Assembly: GCF_004364555.1 (NCBI RefSeq)
Contig: NZ_SOAM01000002.1
Coordinates: 124,001 to 188,000 of the forward strand
DNA: 64,000 nt
DNA from: Amnibacterium kyonggiense
Lineage (GTDB): Bacteria > Actinomycetota > Actinomycetes > Actinomycetales > Microbacteriaceae
Direction of reading: 5' to 3'
Shown: positions 15,735 to 24,765 of the stretch, piece by piece
How positions within the stretch are numbered: the first letter of the stretch is position 1
Layout: the number at the start of each line of letters is the position of its first letter
The notes under the pieces: generated by a model
Told to the model about the DNA's origin: nothing
The model's database searches: none
The model's input: the letters and a program-made list of their open reading frames with translations, nothing else
Program-made: the position numbers and the translations under genes

Positions 15735-16538
15735 ATGGAACCCGTGTTCGCGTCGATGGCCCCTGCAACGGACCTGACCGCGTCCGCGCGGTTCAGCGCG
15801 TTCCAAGCCCGTCTCGATCGACTCCACCACCTCCGATTCGACGATGCGGTCGTGGATCAGGTCACGCACGTCGGCGGCGTCTCCCGCCGCGCCTCGCTCG
15901 TCGGTGCCTTCGGCGCGGTCGCCCTCCTCACCGCTGCGGCCGTGACGCCGCCCGCGAAGCCCCACCCCTCGAACGGCGGCATGTACCTCATCGGCGACTC
16001 CTGGGCCGCCGGCCTCCATGCCGACCCGGCCAGGGCGCTCGGCCAGGTCGCCGCGGAGGTGCTGCGCATGGGCATCCACGTCGACGCGGTCTCCGGCACC
16101 GGGTACGTCAACACCGCCGGGCACGAGAACTACCTGCAGCGCGCGAGGAAAGCGGCCGGCTCGCCCCGGCTCGTCGTGGTGCAGGGCGGCAGCAACGACG
16201 ACCACCAGTCGCTCGACGCGATCACGGCGAACGCGCGGGAGACGTACCGGGTGCTCCGGGGCCGGTTCCCCGCCGCGCGCCTCCTCGTGCTCGGGCCGGG
16301 GCCCGACCCCGAGCCCGTCACCGACCGGCAGCGGACCGTGGACACGACGCTCGAGGCGGCGGCCCACGCGGCCGGCCTCCGCTACGTCTCGATGCTGCAG
16401 CGCGACTGGATCCCGTCGGCGCTCGCGGACGCCGTGATCGACCCCGACAACCACCACCCGACCGTCGAGGGGCACGCCTACCTCGGGACCCGGCTCGCCG
16501 CGTCCGTCCGCCTCCTGCACCCGACGCTGTTCGACTGA
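15735..16538 (+). CDS. Membrane-anchored or secreted SGNH/GDSL hydrolase
   Basis: Within the 267-residue product, RRASLVGAFGAVALLTAAAV (about 55-74) is a membrane or signal segment. It is followed by the SGNH blocks: GDSW (block I, nucleophile Ser), GGSND (block III, near the Asn) and DNHHP (block V, Asp and His). The catalytic domain therefore probably lies outside the cytoplasm and acts as an esterase or lipase on an unknown ester. About 50 residues before the hydrophobic segment are unusual for a signal peptide, so the real start may be ATG 15756 or later; no good ribosome site decides it. Confidence 0.7.
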   Translation: MEPVFASMAPATDLTASARFSAFQARLDRLHHLRFDDAVVDQVTHVGGVSRRASLVGAFGAVALLTAAAVTPPAKPHPSNGGMYLIGDSWAAGLHADPARALGQVAAEVLRMGIHVDAVSGTGYVNTAGHENYLQRARKAAGSPRLVVVQGGSNDDHQSLDAITANARETYRVLRGRFPAARLLVLGPGPDPEPVTDRQRTVDTTLEAAAHAAGLRYVSMLQRDWIPSALADAVIDPDNHHPTVEGHAYLGTRLAASVRLLHPTLFD

Positions 16539-16563
16539 ACCGCAGGCGACGTGCAGCGCGCCG

Positions 16564-17625
16564 CTACTCGGCCGCGCGGTTCTGCCATTCGACGTCGGCG
16601 GTCCCGGCGCCGACCGTCATCGTCCAGTGCTCCGGTCGGGTGAGGTCCACCTCGACGGCGTCGGTCAGCCAGTAGGTCTCGTCGGGGCTGAAGCCGCCGA
16701 GCAGCGTGGCCGCGTCGTCGTCGAGGGGGAGCGCCCGCGTGGCCGTGCCGAGGTAGCCGAGCACCGTGAGGTGCACGGCGTCCCAGTCCTGCCCCACGGC
16801 CCGCCAGTCGGGGATCAGCCAGGTGCCCACGCGGCCGGTGACCTTGAACCAGTCGTGCCGCCGCCCCCAGCTGACGTCCAACGGATACCGGCGGACGAGC
16901 TCGACCCACGCGGCCGGCCCGTCGACCTCGTACACCCGGGGCGACCGCGTGAGGTGCACCGCCCAGAGGGTCGCCTCCTCCTGGCCGAGGCCGTCCTCCT
17001 CCCAGAGCAGCCGGACGGATCCGGAGGCGGGGAGCGCGCGGGTCGTCCGGAAGAGGCCGCTCGAGGCCGGCACCGACCACCACTCGCCGCCGTGGTTCGC
17101 TGCCGGGTCCTGCGGTCGCGTCGCCCGGGCTCGGACGTCGTCCTCGACCGTCCTCGCCCGCCAGGCGGCGAGCTGCACGCCCGGCGGGTCGGCGTCGGCC
17201 GGATCGGCGGCGACACCCGGGTCGTGGAGGTCCGCGTACCGCTGGTGCTCGCGATCCAGCGGAGCGCTCCACCACGCAGCGCCGGGCGCGGCCGCGACGG
17301 CGGCGGCGATCGGGCGCAGGGCGTCCACGACGTCGGGCCGCGCCGCGACGACGTCCTGGTCGTCGGGCGGCTGCCAGTACATCGCCGCGTCGACGCCGTC
17401 CCCGACCGGGCCGGTGAAGGACTCGACCGATGCCCATGACCGGACCGGGGTCGGGTCGACGTCGTGGAGGACCGCGACGAGGTCGGCGTGCGCGCGCCTG
17501 TCGCTCGGATGCCGGGCCGCCTCGAGCCACGCGGACCAGACCGACTCGTGAAGCGCGCAGGCGACCGAGAGGCAGAGCCGCCGGCCGCGAGGGCCGACGA
17601 GCAGCGCCTCCGCCGGGATGGACAT
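16564..17625 (-). CDS. Conserved hypothetical protein, Trp-rich
   Basis: The 353-residue protein has no signal peptide or membrane helix. It is rich in Trp and acidic residues, with repeated W-containing stretches such as MYWQPPDDQD, GEWWSVPASS and DVSWGRRHDWFKV. The C-terminal part (FSPDETYWLTD) looks globular. I do not recognise a domain. ATG 17625 gives the only sensible start; no strong ribosome site is seen. It is divergent from a penicillin-binding protein gene and convergent with the SGNH hydrolase. The residue make-up and codon use are those of a real protein. Confidence 0.7.
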   Translation of the reverse strand: MSIPAEALLVGPRGRRLCLSVACALHESVWSAWLEAARHPSDRRAHADLVAVLHDVDPTPVRSWASVESFTGPVGDGVDAAMYWQPPDDQDVVAARPDVVDALRPIAAAVAAAPGAAWWSAPLDREHQRYADLHDPGVAADPADADPPGVQLAAWRARTVEDDVRARATRPQDPAANHGGEWWSVPASSGLFRTTRALPASGSVRLLWEEDGLGQEEATLWAVHLTRSPRVYEVDGPAAWVELVRRYPLDVSWGRRHDWFKVTGRVGTWLIPDWRAVGQDWDAVHLTVLGYLGTATRALPLDDDAATLLGGFSPDETYWLTDAVEVDLTRPEHWTMTVGAGTADVEWQNRAAE

Positions 17626-17751
17626 GCTGACAGTCTTCCGAACCCGCGCGCGACGGGCGGTGCGACCCCGCTGCCCGCCCGAGTCTGAACCCGCCCTGGA
17701 CAGGAGGCCCTCCTGGCGCCGGTCGGGCACTCGTGCACATCGGCTGCGGCG

Positions 17752-20040
17752 ATGGTGGATCCCGTGGATGCATCCTTTCGTCGTCGTCCGCAGTCCGGCT
17801 CCCGGCTCTCGGCACTGCTCGGCATCCTGGCGGTCGCCGTGATCGCCGGCGTGATGATCGCGGTCTCCGTGACGCCGGCGGTGGCGCTGACCGGGAGCGC
17901 GGCGAGCCAGGGGATCGGGCTGTTCCAGCACCTCCCGAGCGACCTCGAGATCAAGCCGCCCGATCAGAAGACCCAGATCTTCGCGAAGGACGGCTCGAAG
18001 GAGGTGAAGATCGCGTCGTTCTACGCGCAGAACCGGGACGTGATCACCTGGTCGCAGTTGTCGGACGTGGTGAAGAACGCGACCGTCGCCGGGGAGGACG
18101 TCCGGTACTGGCAGCACGGCGCCGTCGACCCGCTCGGCATGGTCCGCGCCGCGATCGGCGACGCGCTCGGCCACCCGTTGCAGGGCGCGTCGACGATCAC
18201 GCAGCAGTACGTGAAGAACGTCTGCGTGCAGGAGGCGGAGAACCTGTCGACCGCCGCCGCGGTCAAGAAGGCCTACGACGTCTGCGTCAGCCCGTCGATC
18301 GCGCGCAAGCTGCAGGAGGCGCGCTACGCGATCGGGGTCGAGAAGGAGTACTCGAAGCAGCAGATCCTGCTCGCCTACCTGAACATCGCCGGCTTCGGCG
18401 GGCAGATCTACGGCATCGAGTCCGCGGCGCACTACTACTACGACACCACCGCGGCGAAGCTGACGATCGCGCAGGCCGCGAGCCTGGTCGCCATCGTCAA
18501 CAACCCGCAGGTCCTGCGCCTCGACATCCCCGGGAACATCGCGGCGAACACCGTGCGGCGGAACTACATCCTCGGCGTGGAGGTGAAGCAGCACCTGATC
18601 ACGCGGGACCAGTACGCGACGGCGATCGCGACGAGGACCGTGCCGCGGATCACCCAGTCGACGAACGGCTGCCGGGCATCGGGCGAAGCCGGGTTCTTCT
18701 GCCAGTACGTGGTGAACACGATCCTCTCCGATCCGCACTTCGGCGCGACGTACCAGGACCGGATCGACAACCTGCAGACGGCGGGCTGGAAGATCTACAC
18801 GAGCCTGAACCTCGCGGTGCAGCGCAAGGCGCAGGCCGCCGAGAACGCCTACATCCCGATGTCCTCCCCGCAGTTCCAGATCGGGAGCTCCGCGACCTCC
18901 GTCCAGGTCGGCACCGGCCGCATCCTCGACATGGTCCAGAACAAGACCTTCTCGCAGAGCGGCGGCTCCAGCACGGCCACCGGCGTCAACTTCAACGCGA
19001 ACGAGGTCCTCGGCGACAGCATCGGATTCCAGCCCGGGTCGACCTACAAGCTCTTCACGCTGCTCGACTGGCTCGAGACCGGGCACACCCTGAACGACGT
19101 CGTGAACGGGACGGGACGCACGATCCCCGCCGGCGACTTCACCGCCTGCGGTCAGCAGTACGAGGGCCACGACTGGAACGTGCACAACGACTCCTCGGTG
19201 TACAACGGTCGGACGAGCGTGCTCCGGGCGACCGCCTACTCGATCAACGGCGCGTTCGCGTCGATGGCGCAGCAGCTCGACCTCTGCGACATCCAGAACC
19301 TGGCCTTCAAGCTGGGCGTCGTGCCCGCGGACGGCGAGACCCACCCGACGATGTACCTGCCGTTCGTGATCGGCGGCTCCTACGGCGTCTCGCCCGTCTC
19401 GATGGCGGCCGCCTACGCGGCCGTCGCGAACAAGGGCGTCTACTGCGCGCCGATCGCGATCGACAGCGTCGTGAAGCCCGACGGGTCGCAGCTCGCGGTG
19501 CCCTCCGCGGGCTGCCACCGCGTCATCCCCGAGCAGGTGGCCATCGCCGCGGAGTACGCGCTCCGCACGGTGTTCCAGTACGGCACCGCTGCCGGCGATG
19601 ACACCGCGGACGGCGTCTACGAGTTCGGCAAGACCGGCACGACCGACAACGCGGTGCAGACCTGGACCGACGGGACGTCCTCCAAGGCGACCACCGTCGT
19701 CTGGGTCGGCAACAACGGCACCCGGCAGTCGCTCTTCGACGTCGACTTCGGGCAGTGCGCCGCGGGCGGCGGGTCGAGCGCCTCCGTGCAGCGGCACTGC
19801 GTCTACAAGGACGTGCAGACTGCGATCGATCAGCAGTACGGGGGAGCGACGAGCTGGCCGGCGCCCGAGCAGCAGTACCTCGGCGCCGTGGCGCCGACGC
19901 TGAACCGTCCTGCGTCGTCCGGCGCCGCGGGCCGGCACGGGACGCGGCACCCCGCCGCGCCGACCACGCGGAGCACGCCGCGACCGACGGCGCCGACCGG
20001 CCCGGCACCGATCGCCACGCCGACGGCCGGCGTCGGCTGA
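17752..20040 (+). CDS. Bifunctional penicillin-binding protein (transglycosylase/transpeptidase)
   Basis: The 762-residue class A-type PBP has one N-terminal transmembrane helix (about 20-45). Its GT51 glycosyltransferase domain has the catalytic Glu at E115 (AGEDVRYWQHG) and QGASTITQQYVKN. Its transpeptidase domain has nucleophile S430-x2-K433, S497-I-N499 and K627-T-G. It polymerises lipid II and cross-links peptidoglycan outside the membrane. The transpeptidase carries several extra Cys residues (for example NGC...FFCQ) shared with the paralogue at 60409-62769. A Pro/Thr/Ala-rich tail follows. The start is ATG 17752, with in-frame GTG alternatives close by. It stands alone as a transcript and is followed by a hairpin. 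Confidence 0.9.
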   Translation: MVDPVDASFRRRPQSGSRLSALLGILAVAVIAGVMIAVSVTPAVALTGSAASQGIGLFQHLPSDLEIKPPDQKTQIFAKDGSKEVKIASFYAQNRDVITWSQLSDVVKNATVAGEDVRYWQHGAVDPLGMVRAAIGDALGHPLQGASTITQQYVKNVCVQEAENLSTAAAVKKAYDVCVSPSIARKLQEARYAIGVEKEYSKQQILLAYLNIAGFGGQIYGIESAAHYYYDTTAAKLTIAQAASLVAIVNNPQVLRLDIPGNIAANTVRRNYILGVEVKQHLITRDQYATAIATRTVPRITQSTNGCRASGEAGFFCQYVVNTILSDPHFGATYQDRIDNLQTAGWKIYTSLNLAVQRKAQAAENAYIPMSSPQFQIGSSATSVQVGTGRILDMVQNKTFSQSGGSSTATGVNFNANEVLGDSIGFQPGSTYKLFTLLDWLETGHTLNDVVNGTGRTIPAGDFTACGQQYEGHDWNVHNDSSVYNGRTSVLRATAYSINGAFASMAQQLDLCDIQNLAFKLGVVPADGETHPTMYLPFVIGGSYGVSPVSMAAAYAAVANKGVYCAPIAIDSVVKPDGSQLAVPSAGCHRVIPEQVAIAAEYALRTVFQYGTAAGDDTADGVYEFGKTGTTDNAVQTWTDGTSSKATTVVWVGNNGTRQSLFDVDFGQCAAGGGSSASVQRHCVYKDVQTAIDQQYGGATSWPAPEQQYLGAVAPTLNRPASSGAAGRHGTRHPAAPTTRSTPRPTAPTGPAPIATPTAGVG

Positions 20041-20075
20041 GCGATCGCGGGGCGGGAGCGACCCGGGGGAGAAAG

Positions 20076-20098
20076 GCCCGGCGGGAGGACCGCCGGGC
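20076..20098 (+). terminator. Hairpin terminator after the PBP gene
   Basis: GCCCGGCGG (20076-20084) and CCGCCGGGC (20090-20098) form a 9-bp perfect stem with a 5-base loop, 36 bp after the PBP stop. There is no T-run, as is common in GC-rich actinobacteria. Confidence 0.55.
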
Positions 20099-20215
20099 GA
20101 ACTACGGTGGGACGAGCCCGTCCCGGGCGGTGTCCGCGCGCTCGACGACGAGTCCGCCGGCCGAGCGCGGGCGTCGCTCCACCCGTTCCCCGACACCGAC
20201 TCTGGAGACCACGGC

Positions 20216-21577
20216 ATGACGCAGTACGCGGTGACCGACCCGACCACCGGCGAGGTCGTCGAGACCTACCCGAGCTTCGACGACCAGCAGGTCCAGCAGG
20301 CGATCGCCTCGGCGGCGGACGCCTTCGCGGGCTGGCGGACGACGCCGGTCGCCGAGCGCGCCGACGCCCTCCGCCGGGTCGCCGCACTGCACCGCGAGCG
20401 CCGCGAGCACCTCGCCGACCTGATCGTGCGCGAGATGGGCAAGGTCCGCGAGGGCGCCCTCGGCGAGGTCGACTTCGCCGCCGACATCATCGAGTGGTAC
20501 GCCGACCACGCGGAGGAGATCCTCGCGGACCGGCCGATCGAGATCACCGGCGACGGCACGGCGGTCATCCGCAAGTCCCCGATCGGCGTGCTGCTCGGCG
20601 TGATGCCCTGGAACTTCCCGTACTACCAGGTGGCCCGCTTCGCGGCGCCGAACCTGCTCATCGGCAACACCGTGCTGCTGAAGCACGCGCCCCAGTGCCC
20701 GTCCTCGGCCGCGGCGATCGAGCAGATCCACCGCGACGCCGGCCTGCCGGAGGGCGCCTACGTCAACCTCTACGCGTCCGAGGACCAGATCGCGGCCGTC
20801 ATCGCGGACCGGCGGGTGCAGGGCGTCTCCCTGACCGGCTCGGAGCGCGCGGGCGCCGCGGTCGCCGAGGTGGCCGGACGCAACCTGAAGAAGGTCGTCC
20901 TCGAGCTCGGCGGCTCCGACCCCTTCATCGTGCTCTCGACGGACGACCTCGACGCCGTCGTGACGGCCGCGGTGGACGCCCGCCTCGACAACAGCGGGCA
21001 GTCCTGCAACGGCGCGAAGCGCTTCATCGTCGTGGACGAGCTCTTCGACGACTTCTCGGCCGCGTTCACGGAGCGGATGCGGGCGACGCCGGCGCTGCCC
21101 CCGACCGCGGACGACGCGGTCCTCGGTCCGCTCTCGTCGGAGCAGGCGGCCGCCCGCCTCGAGGAGCAGATCACCCGCGCGGTGCAGCAGGGCGCGACCG
21201 TCCTCACGGGCGGCGGCCGGCAGGGCGCGTACTTCGAGCCGACGGTGCTCACGGGCGTGACCGAGGACATGGACGTCTGGAACGAGGAGCTGTTCGGCCC
21301 GGCCGCGGTGCTGCACCGGGTCCGGGACGAGGACGAGGCGGTCGCGATCGCCAACGGCACCGGCTTCGGTCTCGGCTCCTACCTCTTCACGACGGACGCG
21401 GAGCAGGCCGACCGGGTCGCGGAGCGCATCGACGCCGGCATGGTCTACGTCAACCTCGTGCTGGCCGACAGCCCCGAGCTGCCGTTCGGCGGCGTCAAGC
21501 GCAGCGGCACCGGCCGCGAGCTCGGCCTGCTCGGCGCGGACGAGTTCGTGAACAAGAAGCTCATCCGCGCCCGGTAG
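20216..21577 (+). CDS. gabD: Succinate-semialdehyde dehydrogenase (aldehyde dehydrogenase family)
   Basis: The 453-residue aldehyde dehydrogenase has the catalytic cysteine C264 in NSGQSCNGAKR, the general-base Glu in LELGGSDPF, and the cofactor-binding segments MPWNFPYYQVARFAAPNL and SLTGSERAGAAVAE. Its shortness (about 450 residues) and these blocks match NAD(P)-dependent succinate-semialdehyde dehydrogenase of the GabD/Sad branch, which oxidises succinate semialdehyde to succinate at the end of GABA breakdown. No gabT is adjacent, so the source of substrate is not shown. The last 17 bp overlap the 3' end of the convergent sigma factor gene. Confidence 0.85.
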   Translation: MTQYAVTDPTTGEVVETYPSFDDQQVQQAIASAADAFAGWRTTPVAERADALRRVAALHRERREHLADLIVREMGKVREGALGEVDFAADIIEWYADHAEEILADRPIEITGDGTAVIRKSPIGVLLGVMPWNFPYYQVARFAAPNLLIGNTVLLKHAPQCPSSAAAIEQIHRDAGLPEGAYVNLYASEDQIAAVIADRRVQGVSLTGSERAGAAVAEVAGRNLKKVVLELGGSDPFIVLSTDDLDAVVTAAVDARLDNSGQSCNGAKRFIVVDELFDDFSAAFTERMRATPALPPTADDAVLGPLSSEQAAARLEEQITRAVQQGATVLTGGGRQGAYFEPTVLTGVTEDMDVWNEELFGPAAVLHRVRDEDEAVAIANGTGFGLGSYLFTTDAEQADRVAERIDAGMVYVNLVLADSPELPFGGVKRSGTGRELGLLGADEFVNKKLIRAR

Positions 21578-22235
21578 CCCGCGGCGTCAGGCCGGGCGCG
21601 GTCGCGACGGGCGCCGGCTCGGCCTCGACCACCGGCGGCACGTCCCCGCCGACCGGCAGCCGCACCGAGACGGCGCGCGGCCGGGCGGTGGGGCAGCACT
21701 CGTCGATCGAGCGCTGGATCCGCTTGCGCGCGAGCACGAGCCAGCCGCGGACGGTGCTCTCGGACGCGTCGAGTCGTTCCGCGATCTCGCGGTAGCTGAG
21801 CCCGTGCGCCTCGCGCAGGAGCCAGGCGCGCGCCTGCGGCTCGGGCAGCGCGCGCAGCCCCGACCGGAGTCCCGCGTGGAGGTCGAAGCGGTCGACCGCG
21901 AGGTCGGGTCCGGCGACCGACGCCGCGTCGTCGTCGAGCTCGTGCTCCTGCCGGGCGCCGACGACGCGACGCACCGCCTCCCGCGCAGCGATCCGGAGCA
22001 TCCACGACCGCGCCTTCTCGGGATCGCGGAGCGACGCCAGGTTGCGCCAGACGTGCACGGCCGCCTCCTGGACGGCGTCGTCCGCATCGGCGCCGTTCCG
22101 GGTGGTGCGGAGGGCGACCGCGCGCATCGCGGCGCCGTGGCGGCGCAGCAGCTGCGCGAAGGCCCGGCCGTCACCGGCCCGGGCGCGGAGGACGAGATCG
22201 AGGTCCGTCGCCGTGTCGAGGATCTCGAGCGACAT
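21561..22235 (-). CDS. ECF-type RNA polymerase sigma factor
   Basis: The 224-residue product has sigma region 2 (about 10-90, with DADDAVQEAAVHVWRNLASL) and region 4 (about 125-180, LPEPQARAWLLREAHGLSYREIAERL followed by the recognition helix ESTVRGWLVLARKRI). A Pro/Val-rich C-terminal tail of about 35 residues follows, containing an adjacent cysteine pair (ECCPT) that might sense metal or redox. No anti-sigma gene is adjacent, which is uncommon for ECF factors. ATG 22235 is preferred; a GTG at 22268 would add 11 residues. The large structured gap upstream may carry its promoter. Confidence 0.85.
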   Translation of the reverse strand: MSLEILDTATDLDLVLRARAGDGRAFAQLLRRHGAAMRAVALRTTRNGADADDAVQEAAVHVWRNLASLRDPEKARSWMLRIAAREAVRRVVGARQEHELDDDAASVAGPDLAVDRFDLHAGLRSGLRALPEPQARAWLLREAHGLSYREIAERLDASESTVRGWLVLARKRIQRSIDECCPTARPRAVSVRLPVGGDVPPVVEAEPAPVATAPGLTPRATGRG

Positions 22236-22350
22236 GCGGACCACCCTGCGATTCGGCTGTACCGGCACCGCGCCGGCGAGCTGCAGAGCGACCTGCAGCG
22301 CGAATCATTCGGAGCCGCCGCTCGATCGGATTGGCCCGCGGGTGGTGGGG

Positions 22351-22383
22351 CGGGCAGGGATGTGCGGCGGGCAGGGATGTGCG
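22351..22383 (+). repeat. Tandem duplication of a 16-bp unit
   Basis: CGGGCAGGGATGTGCG occurs at 22351-22366 and again at 22368-22383, one base apart. It lies immediately before the first palindrome of the gap. Confidence 0.7.
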
Positions 22384-22412
22384 CCGCCCTCGCGCCGTTG
22401 CGAGGGCGGCGC
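22381..22412. repeat. 13-bp perfect inverted repeat
   Basis: GCGCCGCCCTCGC (22381-22393) pairs perfectly with GCGAGGGCGGCGC (22400-22412) around the 6-base loop GCCGTT. It could be a terminator-like hairpin or part of a larger structured element. Confidence 0.7.
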
Positions 22413-22415
22413 CAT

Positions 22416-22447
22416 GCCGGGTGGACCTGGTTCCAGGTCCACCCGGC
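22416..22447. repeat. 15-bp perfect inverted repeat with TT spacer
   Basis: GCCGGGTGGACCTGG (22416-22430) and CCAGGTCCACCCGGC (22433-22447) are exact complements separated only by TT. So tight a palindrome suggests a protein-binding site or a cruciform more than a transcript terminator. Confidence 0.7.
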
Positions 22448-22647
22448 GTCGGCGCGAGCGGTCGCCCGCGCCGGACGAGCACGCTACCGGCCCGGCGATC
22501 CGTGCACAGGGGGTTGACTTCCCAGGAGCTGCGCGGTGGCGCGGGTGCAGGGCTGTGCAGCGGCAGGTGTGCGACGATCGCCGGATCTGCGCGGAAGTCT
22601 GCATCGGACAGGCCGAGCGGGGCGGGCGGAGAGGTCGAGGCGGAGTG

Positions 22648-23121
22648 ATGGACGCGTTTCCGACGGTCGACGAGCTGCGGACGGAGGAGGCCGAGCTCCA
22701 GCTGCCCTCGTTCACGTACGACGACGCGTGGGCGCTCGGACAGCGCATGGTCGAGATCGCCCGTGCGAGAAGCCTGCCCGTCGCCCTCGACATCCGTCGG
22801 GGACGCCAACAGCTGTTCCACGCGGGACTTCCGGGCTCGTCCGCGGACAACGATCATTGGATCCGCAGGAAGGTCCGAGTCGTGGAGCGTTTCGGCATGA
22901 GCTCGCTGGCCGTCGGGCAGCTCTGGCGCGAACGCGGCACGACGTTCGAACAGGCATCCGGGCTCGATCCTGCTCGATTCGCGGCCGCCGGCGGGTGCGT
23001 CCCGCTCATCGTGCGAGGCGTCGGCCCTGTCGGCACCGCGACCGTGTCCGGCCTGCCGCAGCTGGAGGACCACCGGCTGGTCGTCCGAGCCCTCCGCGCG
23101 CACCTCGCCGCCATCGCCTGA
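22648..23121 (+). CDS. UPF0303 / haem-degrading-domain family protein
   Basis: The 157-residue protein matches the UPF0303 family of the GlcG/HbpS-type (haem-degrading domain) fold: SFTYDDAWALGQRMVEIARARSLPVALDIRRG at the N-terminus, HWIRRKVRVVERFGMSS in the middle and a glycine-rich IVRGVGPVGTATVSGLPQLEDHRLVVRAL end. (Segments given are interrupted matches, read from the translation.) Family members are about 155-165 residues, so it is complete. Haem binding or degradation has been shown only for some relatives. GTGATGGACG holds the ATG at 22648, with a CGGAG ribosome site close by. Confidence 0.8.
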   Translation: MDAFPTVDELRTEEAELQLPSFTYDDAWALGQRMVEIARARSLPVALDIRRGRQQLFHAGLPGSSADNDHWIRRKVRVVERFGMSSLAVGQLWRERGTTFEQASGLDPARFAAAGGCVPLIVRGVGPVGTATVSGLPQLEDHRLVVRALRAHLAAIA

Positions 23122-23157
23122 CGCCCGTCCCCTGCTCCGGACCACCGGCTCCCTCGT

Positions 23158-24627
23158 TCAGAACGGGCAGGACTCGTCGTCGCCGTCCGGTGGCGGCAGC
23201 AGCTCGCGCGGCACGGGATCCATCGGCGCGTCCGGCGGGTCCTCGAAGACGTGGCCCCACGGATCGCGGATGTTCACGACGCCCGTGTCCTGCAGCTCGT
23301 CCGTGTACAGCCCGGCCGACTTCGCGAGATGGCTCGCCCGGTCGAGCGTGATGAGGTTCCGGTCGTCGGTCCCGCCGAAGTGCTGCCACTCCCTGGCGTG
23401 GTCGATGTCCGCGAGGTGCGCCGGCGTCGAACGGCCCGGGAACCGGGTTCGCCCGTCCCGGATCCGCACCCAGCGGGCGAGATCGGCGGGCGGGCGGTAC
23501 GTCGTCCGGTCCATCGCGAGCCGGACGCCGGTGACCGGGTCCGTCATCACCCGGATCATGGACGTGGCCGACCCGGCGAGCGACTTCGCGAGCTCCATCG
23601 CGATCGGGCCGTGCCCGCGGAGCACCGCCTGCTCCGTCGTCACGCCGAGCCAGCCGAGCACCGGCACGGTCAGGACGAGCTGCACCTGCACCTTCGTCGT
23701 CGCGGGCACGACCTCGGCGCCGCGGGCCGCGGACTCCTGGAACGCGGCGAGCCCGAGGTCGAAGACGCGCTCGGCGATGTCGTGGCGCAGCTGCGCGACC
23801 GTCCGATGCTGCGGATCGGTGCCGTGCGCGGCGACGGCGAGCCGCTGCAGCGCCTCCTGCCGCGGCAGCCACGTGGTCGAGAGGCCCTCGACGACGAGTG
23901 CCGCGCCGGAGTCGTCGCCGACCTCGAGGGTGACGGTGCGGCGCTCGAACGTCGTGCGGGCGCGTGCGGCGGCGGTGGCCGCCTGCAGCTTCTCCCGCTG
24001 CCGCCGCAGGTCGGCCTTCACGCGGTGCGAGGCGACGACGATGCGCGACGCGTGCTCGTCGTACGCCGCCCAGTGCTCCTCGTCGAGGCCGTCGAGCTGC
24101 GCGACCACCTTCTGCGCCCGCGTCCAGGTCGTCTCGCCGGCCAGGAACACGGCCCACGTGCGCGGCAGGCGGTCCCGGAGGACGAGACCGGCGCGGACCT
24201 CGCGCTGCACCGTGCGCTGGTCGGACCGGGTGAGCAGCGCCATCGTCGACGCGAACGCCCTGCCGCCGAGGCCGTCCGGGTCGGCGACCCGCTCGCCGAA
24301 CCGGGCCGTCAGGTCCGCGATCGACGCCTCGAAGGCGGTGAGCAGCGACTCGATGCGCCGCGCGTCCGCGAGTGCGCGGACCGCCGCCGTCTGCACGGCC
24401 ACGTCCTGGAGCCATTCGGCCACCTCGGTCGACGCCGGCGCGAACCGGTCGAGCTCCTCCGGGGTCGCGGGACGGCCGTACTCCGCGGCGAACCGCTCCT
24501 CGGGCGGCAGCGCTGCGCGCCAGGCCTCGATGTCGCCGGCGACGACCTCGAGGTCCGGCAACGGCTCCTCCGCGAGCCAGGCCGGCTGCTCGGGCATCGG
24601 CGGGAGCGCCGCAACAGGGGTCGTCAC
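23158..24627 (-). CDS. DUF222 / HNH endonuclease with altered zinc cysteines
   Basis: The 489-residue protein (GTG 24627; ATG 24597 would give 479) has a DUF222 helical region (about 40-380) and a C-terminal HNH module: RFPGRSTPAHLADIDHA, then NLITLDRASHLAKSAG. The catalytic His of the DIDH motif is kept. In usual members a CxFPGC pair and LCRHHH supply zinc ligands; here the cysteines are replaced (TRFPGRS, LDRASH). It ends in an acidic ESCPF tail. It is a diverged paralogue of the gene at 13877-15220. It is divergent from the methylcitrate operon, and a CGAACACGTCTCCGAATG region lies between. Confidence 0.82.
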   Translation of the reverse strand: MTTPVAALPPMPEQPAWLAEEPLPDLEVVAGDIEAWRAALPPEERFAAEYGRPATPEELDRFAPASTEVAEWLQDVAVQTAAVRALADARRIESLLTAFEASIADLTARFGERVADPDGLGGRAFASTMALLTRSDQRTVQREVRAGLVLRDRLPRTWAVFLAGETTWTRAQKVVAQLDGLDEEHWAAYDEHASRIVVASHRVKADLRRQREKLQAATAAARARTTFERRTVTLEVGDDSGAALVVEGLSTTWLPRQEALQRLAVAAHGTDPQHRTVAQLRHDIAERVFDLGLAAFQESAARGAEVVPATTKVQVQLVLTVPVLGWLGVTTEQAVLRGHGPIAMELAKSLAGSATSMIRVMTDPVTGVRLAMDRTTYRPPADLARWVRIRDGRTRFPGRSTPAHLADIDHAREWQHFGGTDDRNLITLDRASHLAKSAGLYTDELQDTGVVNIRDPWGHVFEDPPDAPMDPVPRELLPPPDGDDESCPF

Positions 24628-24765
24628 CCGCCCATCCGCCGTCCTCGAACACGTCTCCGAATGTAGGGGAGGGGTCCGACATCCGCTCGGCGGCGCGGAG
24701 GCAGGATGGAGTCCTTCGACCATCGCGCTCGCCCACCGCCGTGCGCCCCGACGACGAGGAGCAGC

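Larger units (their letters stand above)
22236..22647. other. Gene-free gap with tandem repeat and two strong palindromes
   Basis: This 412-bp gap separates the divergent sigma-factor and UPF0303 genes. It contains a twice-repeated 16-bp unit, two back-to-back perfect inverted repeats (13-bp and 15-bp arms) and otherwise unremarkable GC-rich sequence. I see no convincing small gene. The promoters of both flanking genes should lie here. Confidence 0.6.
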
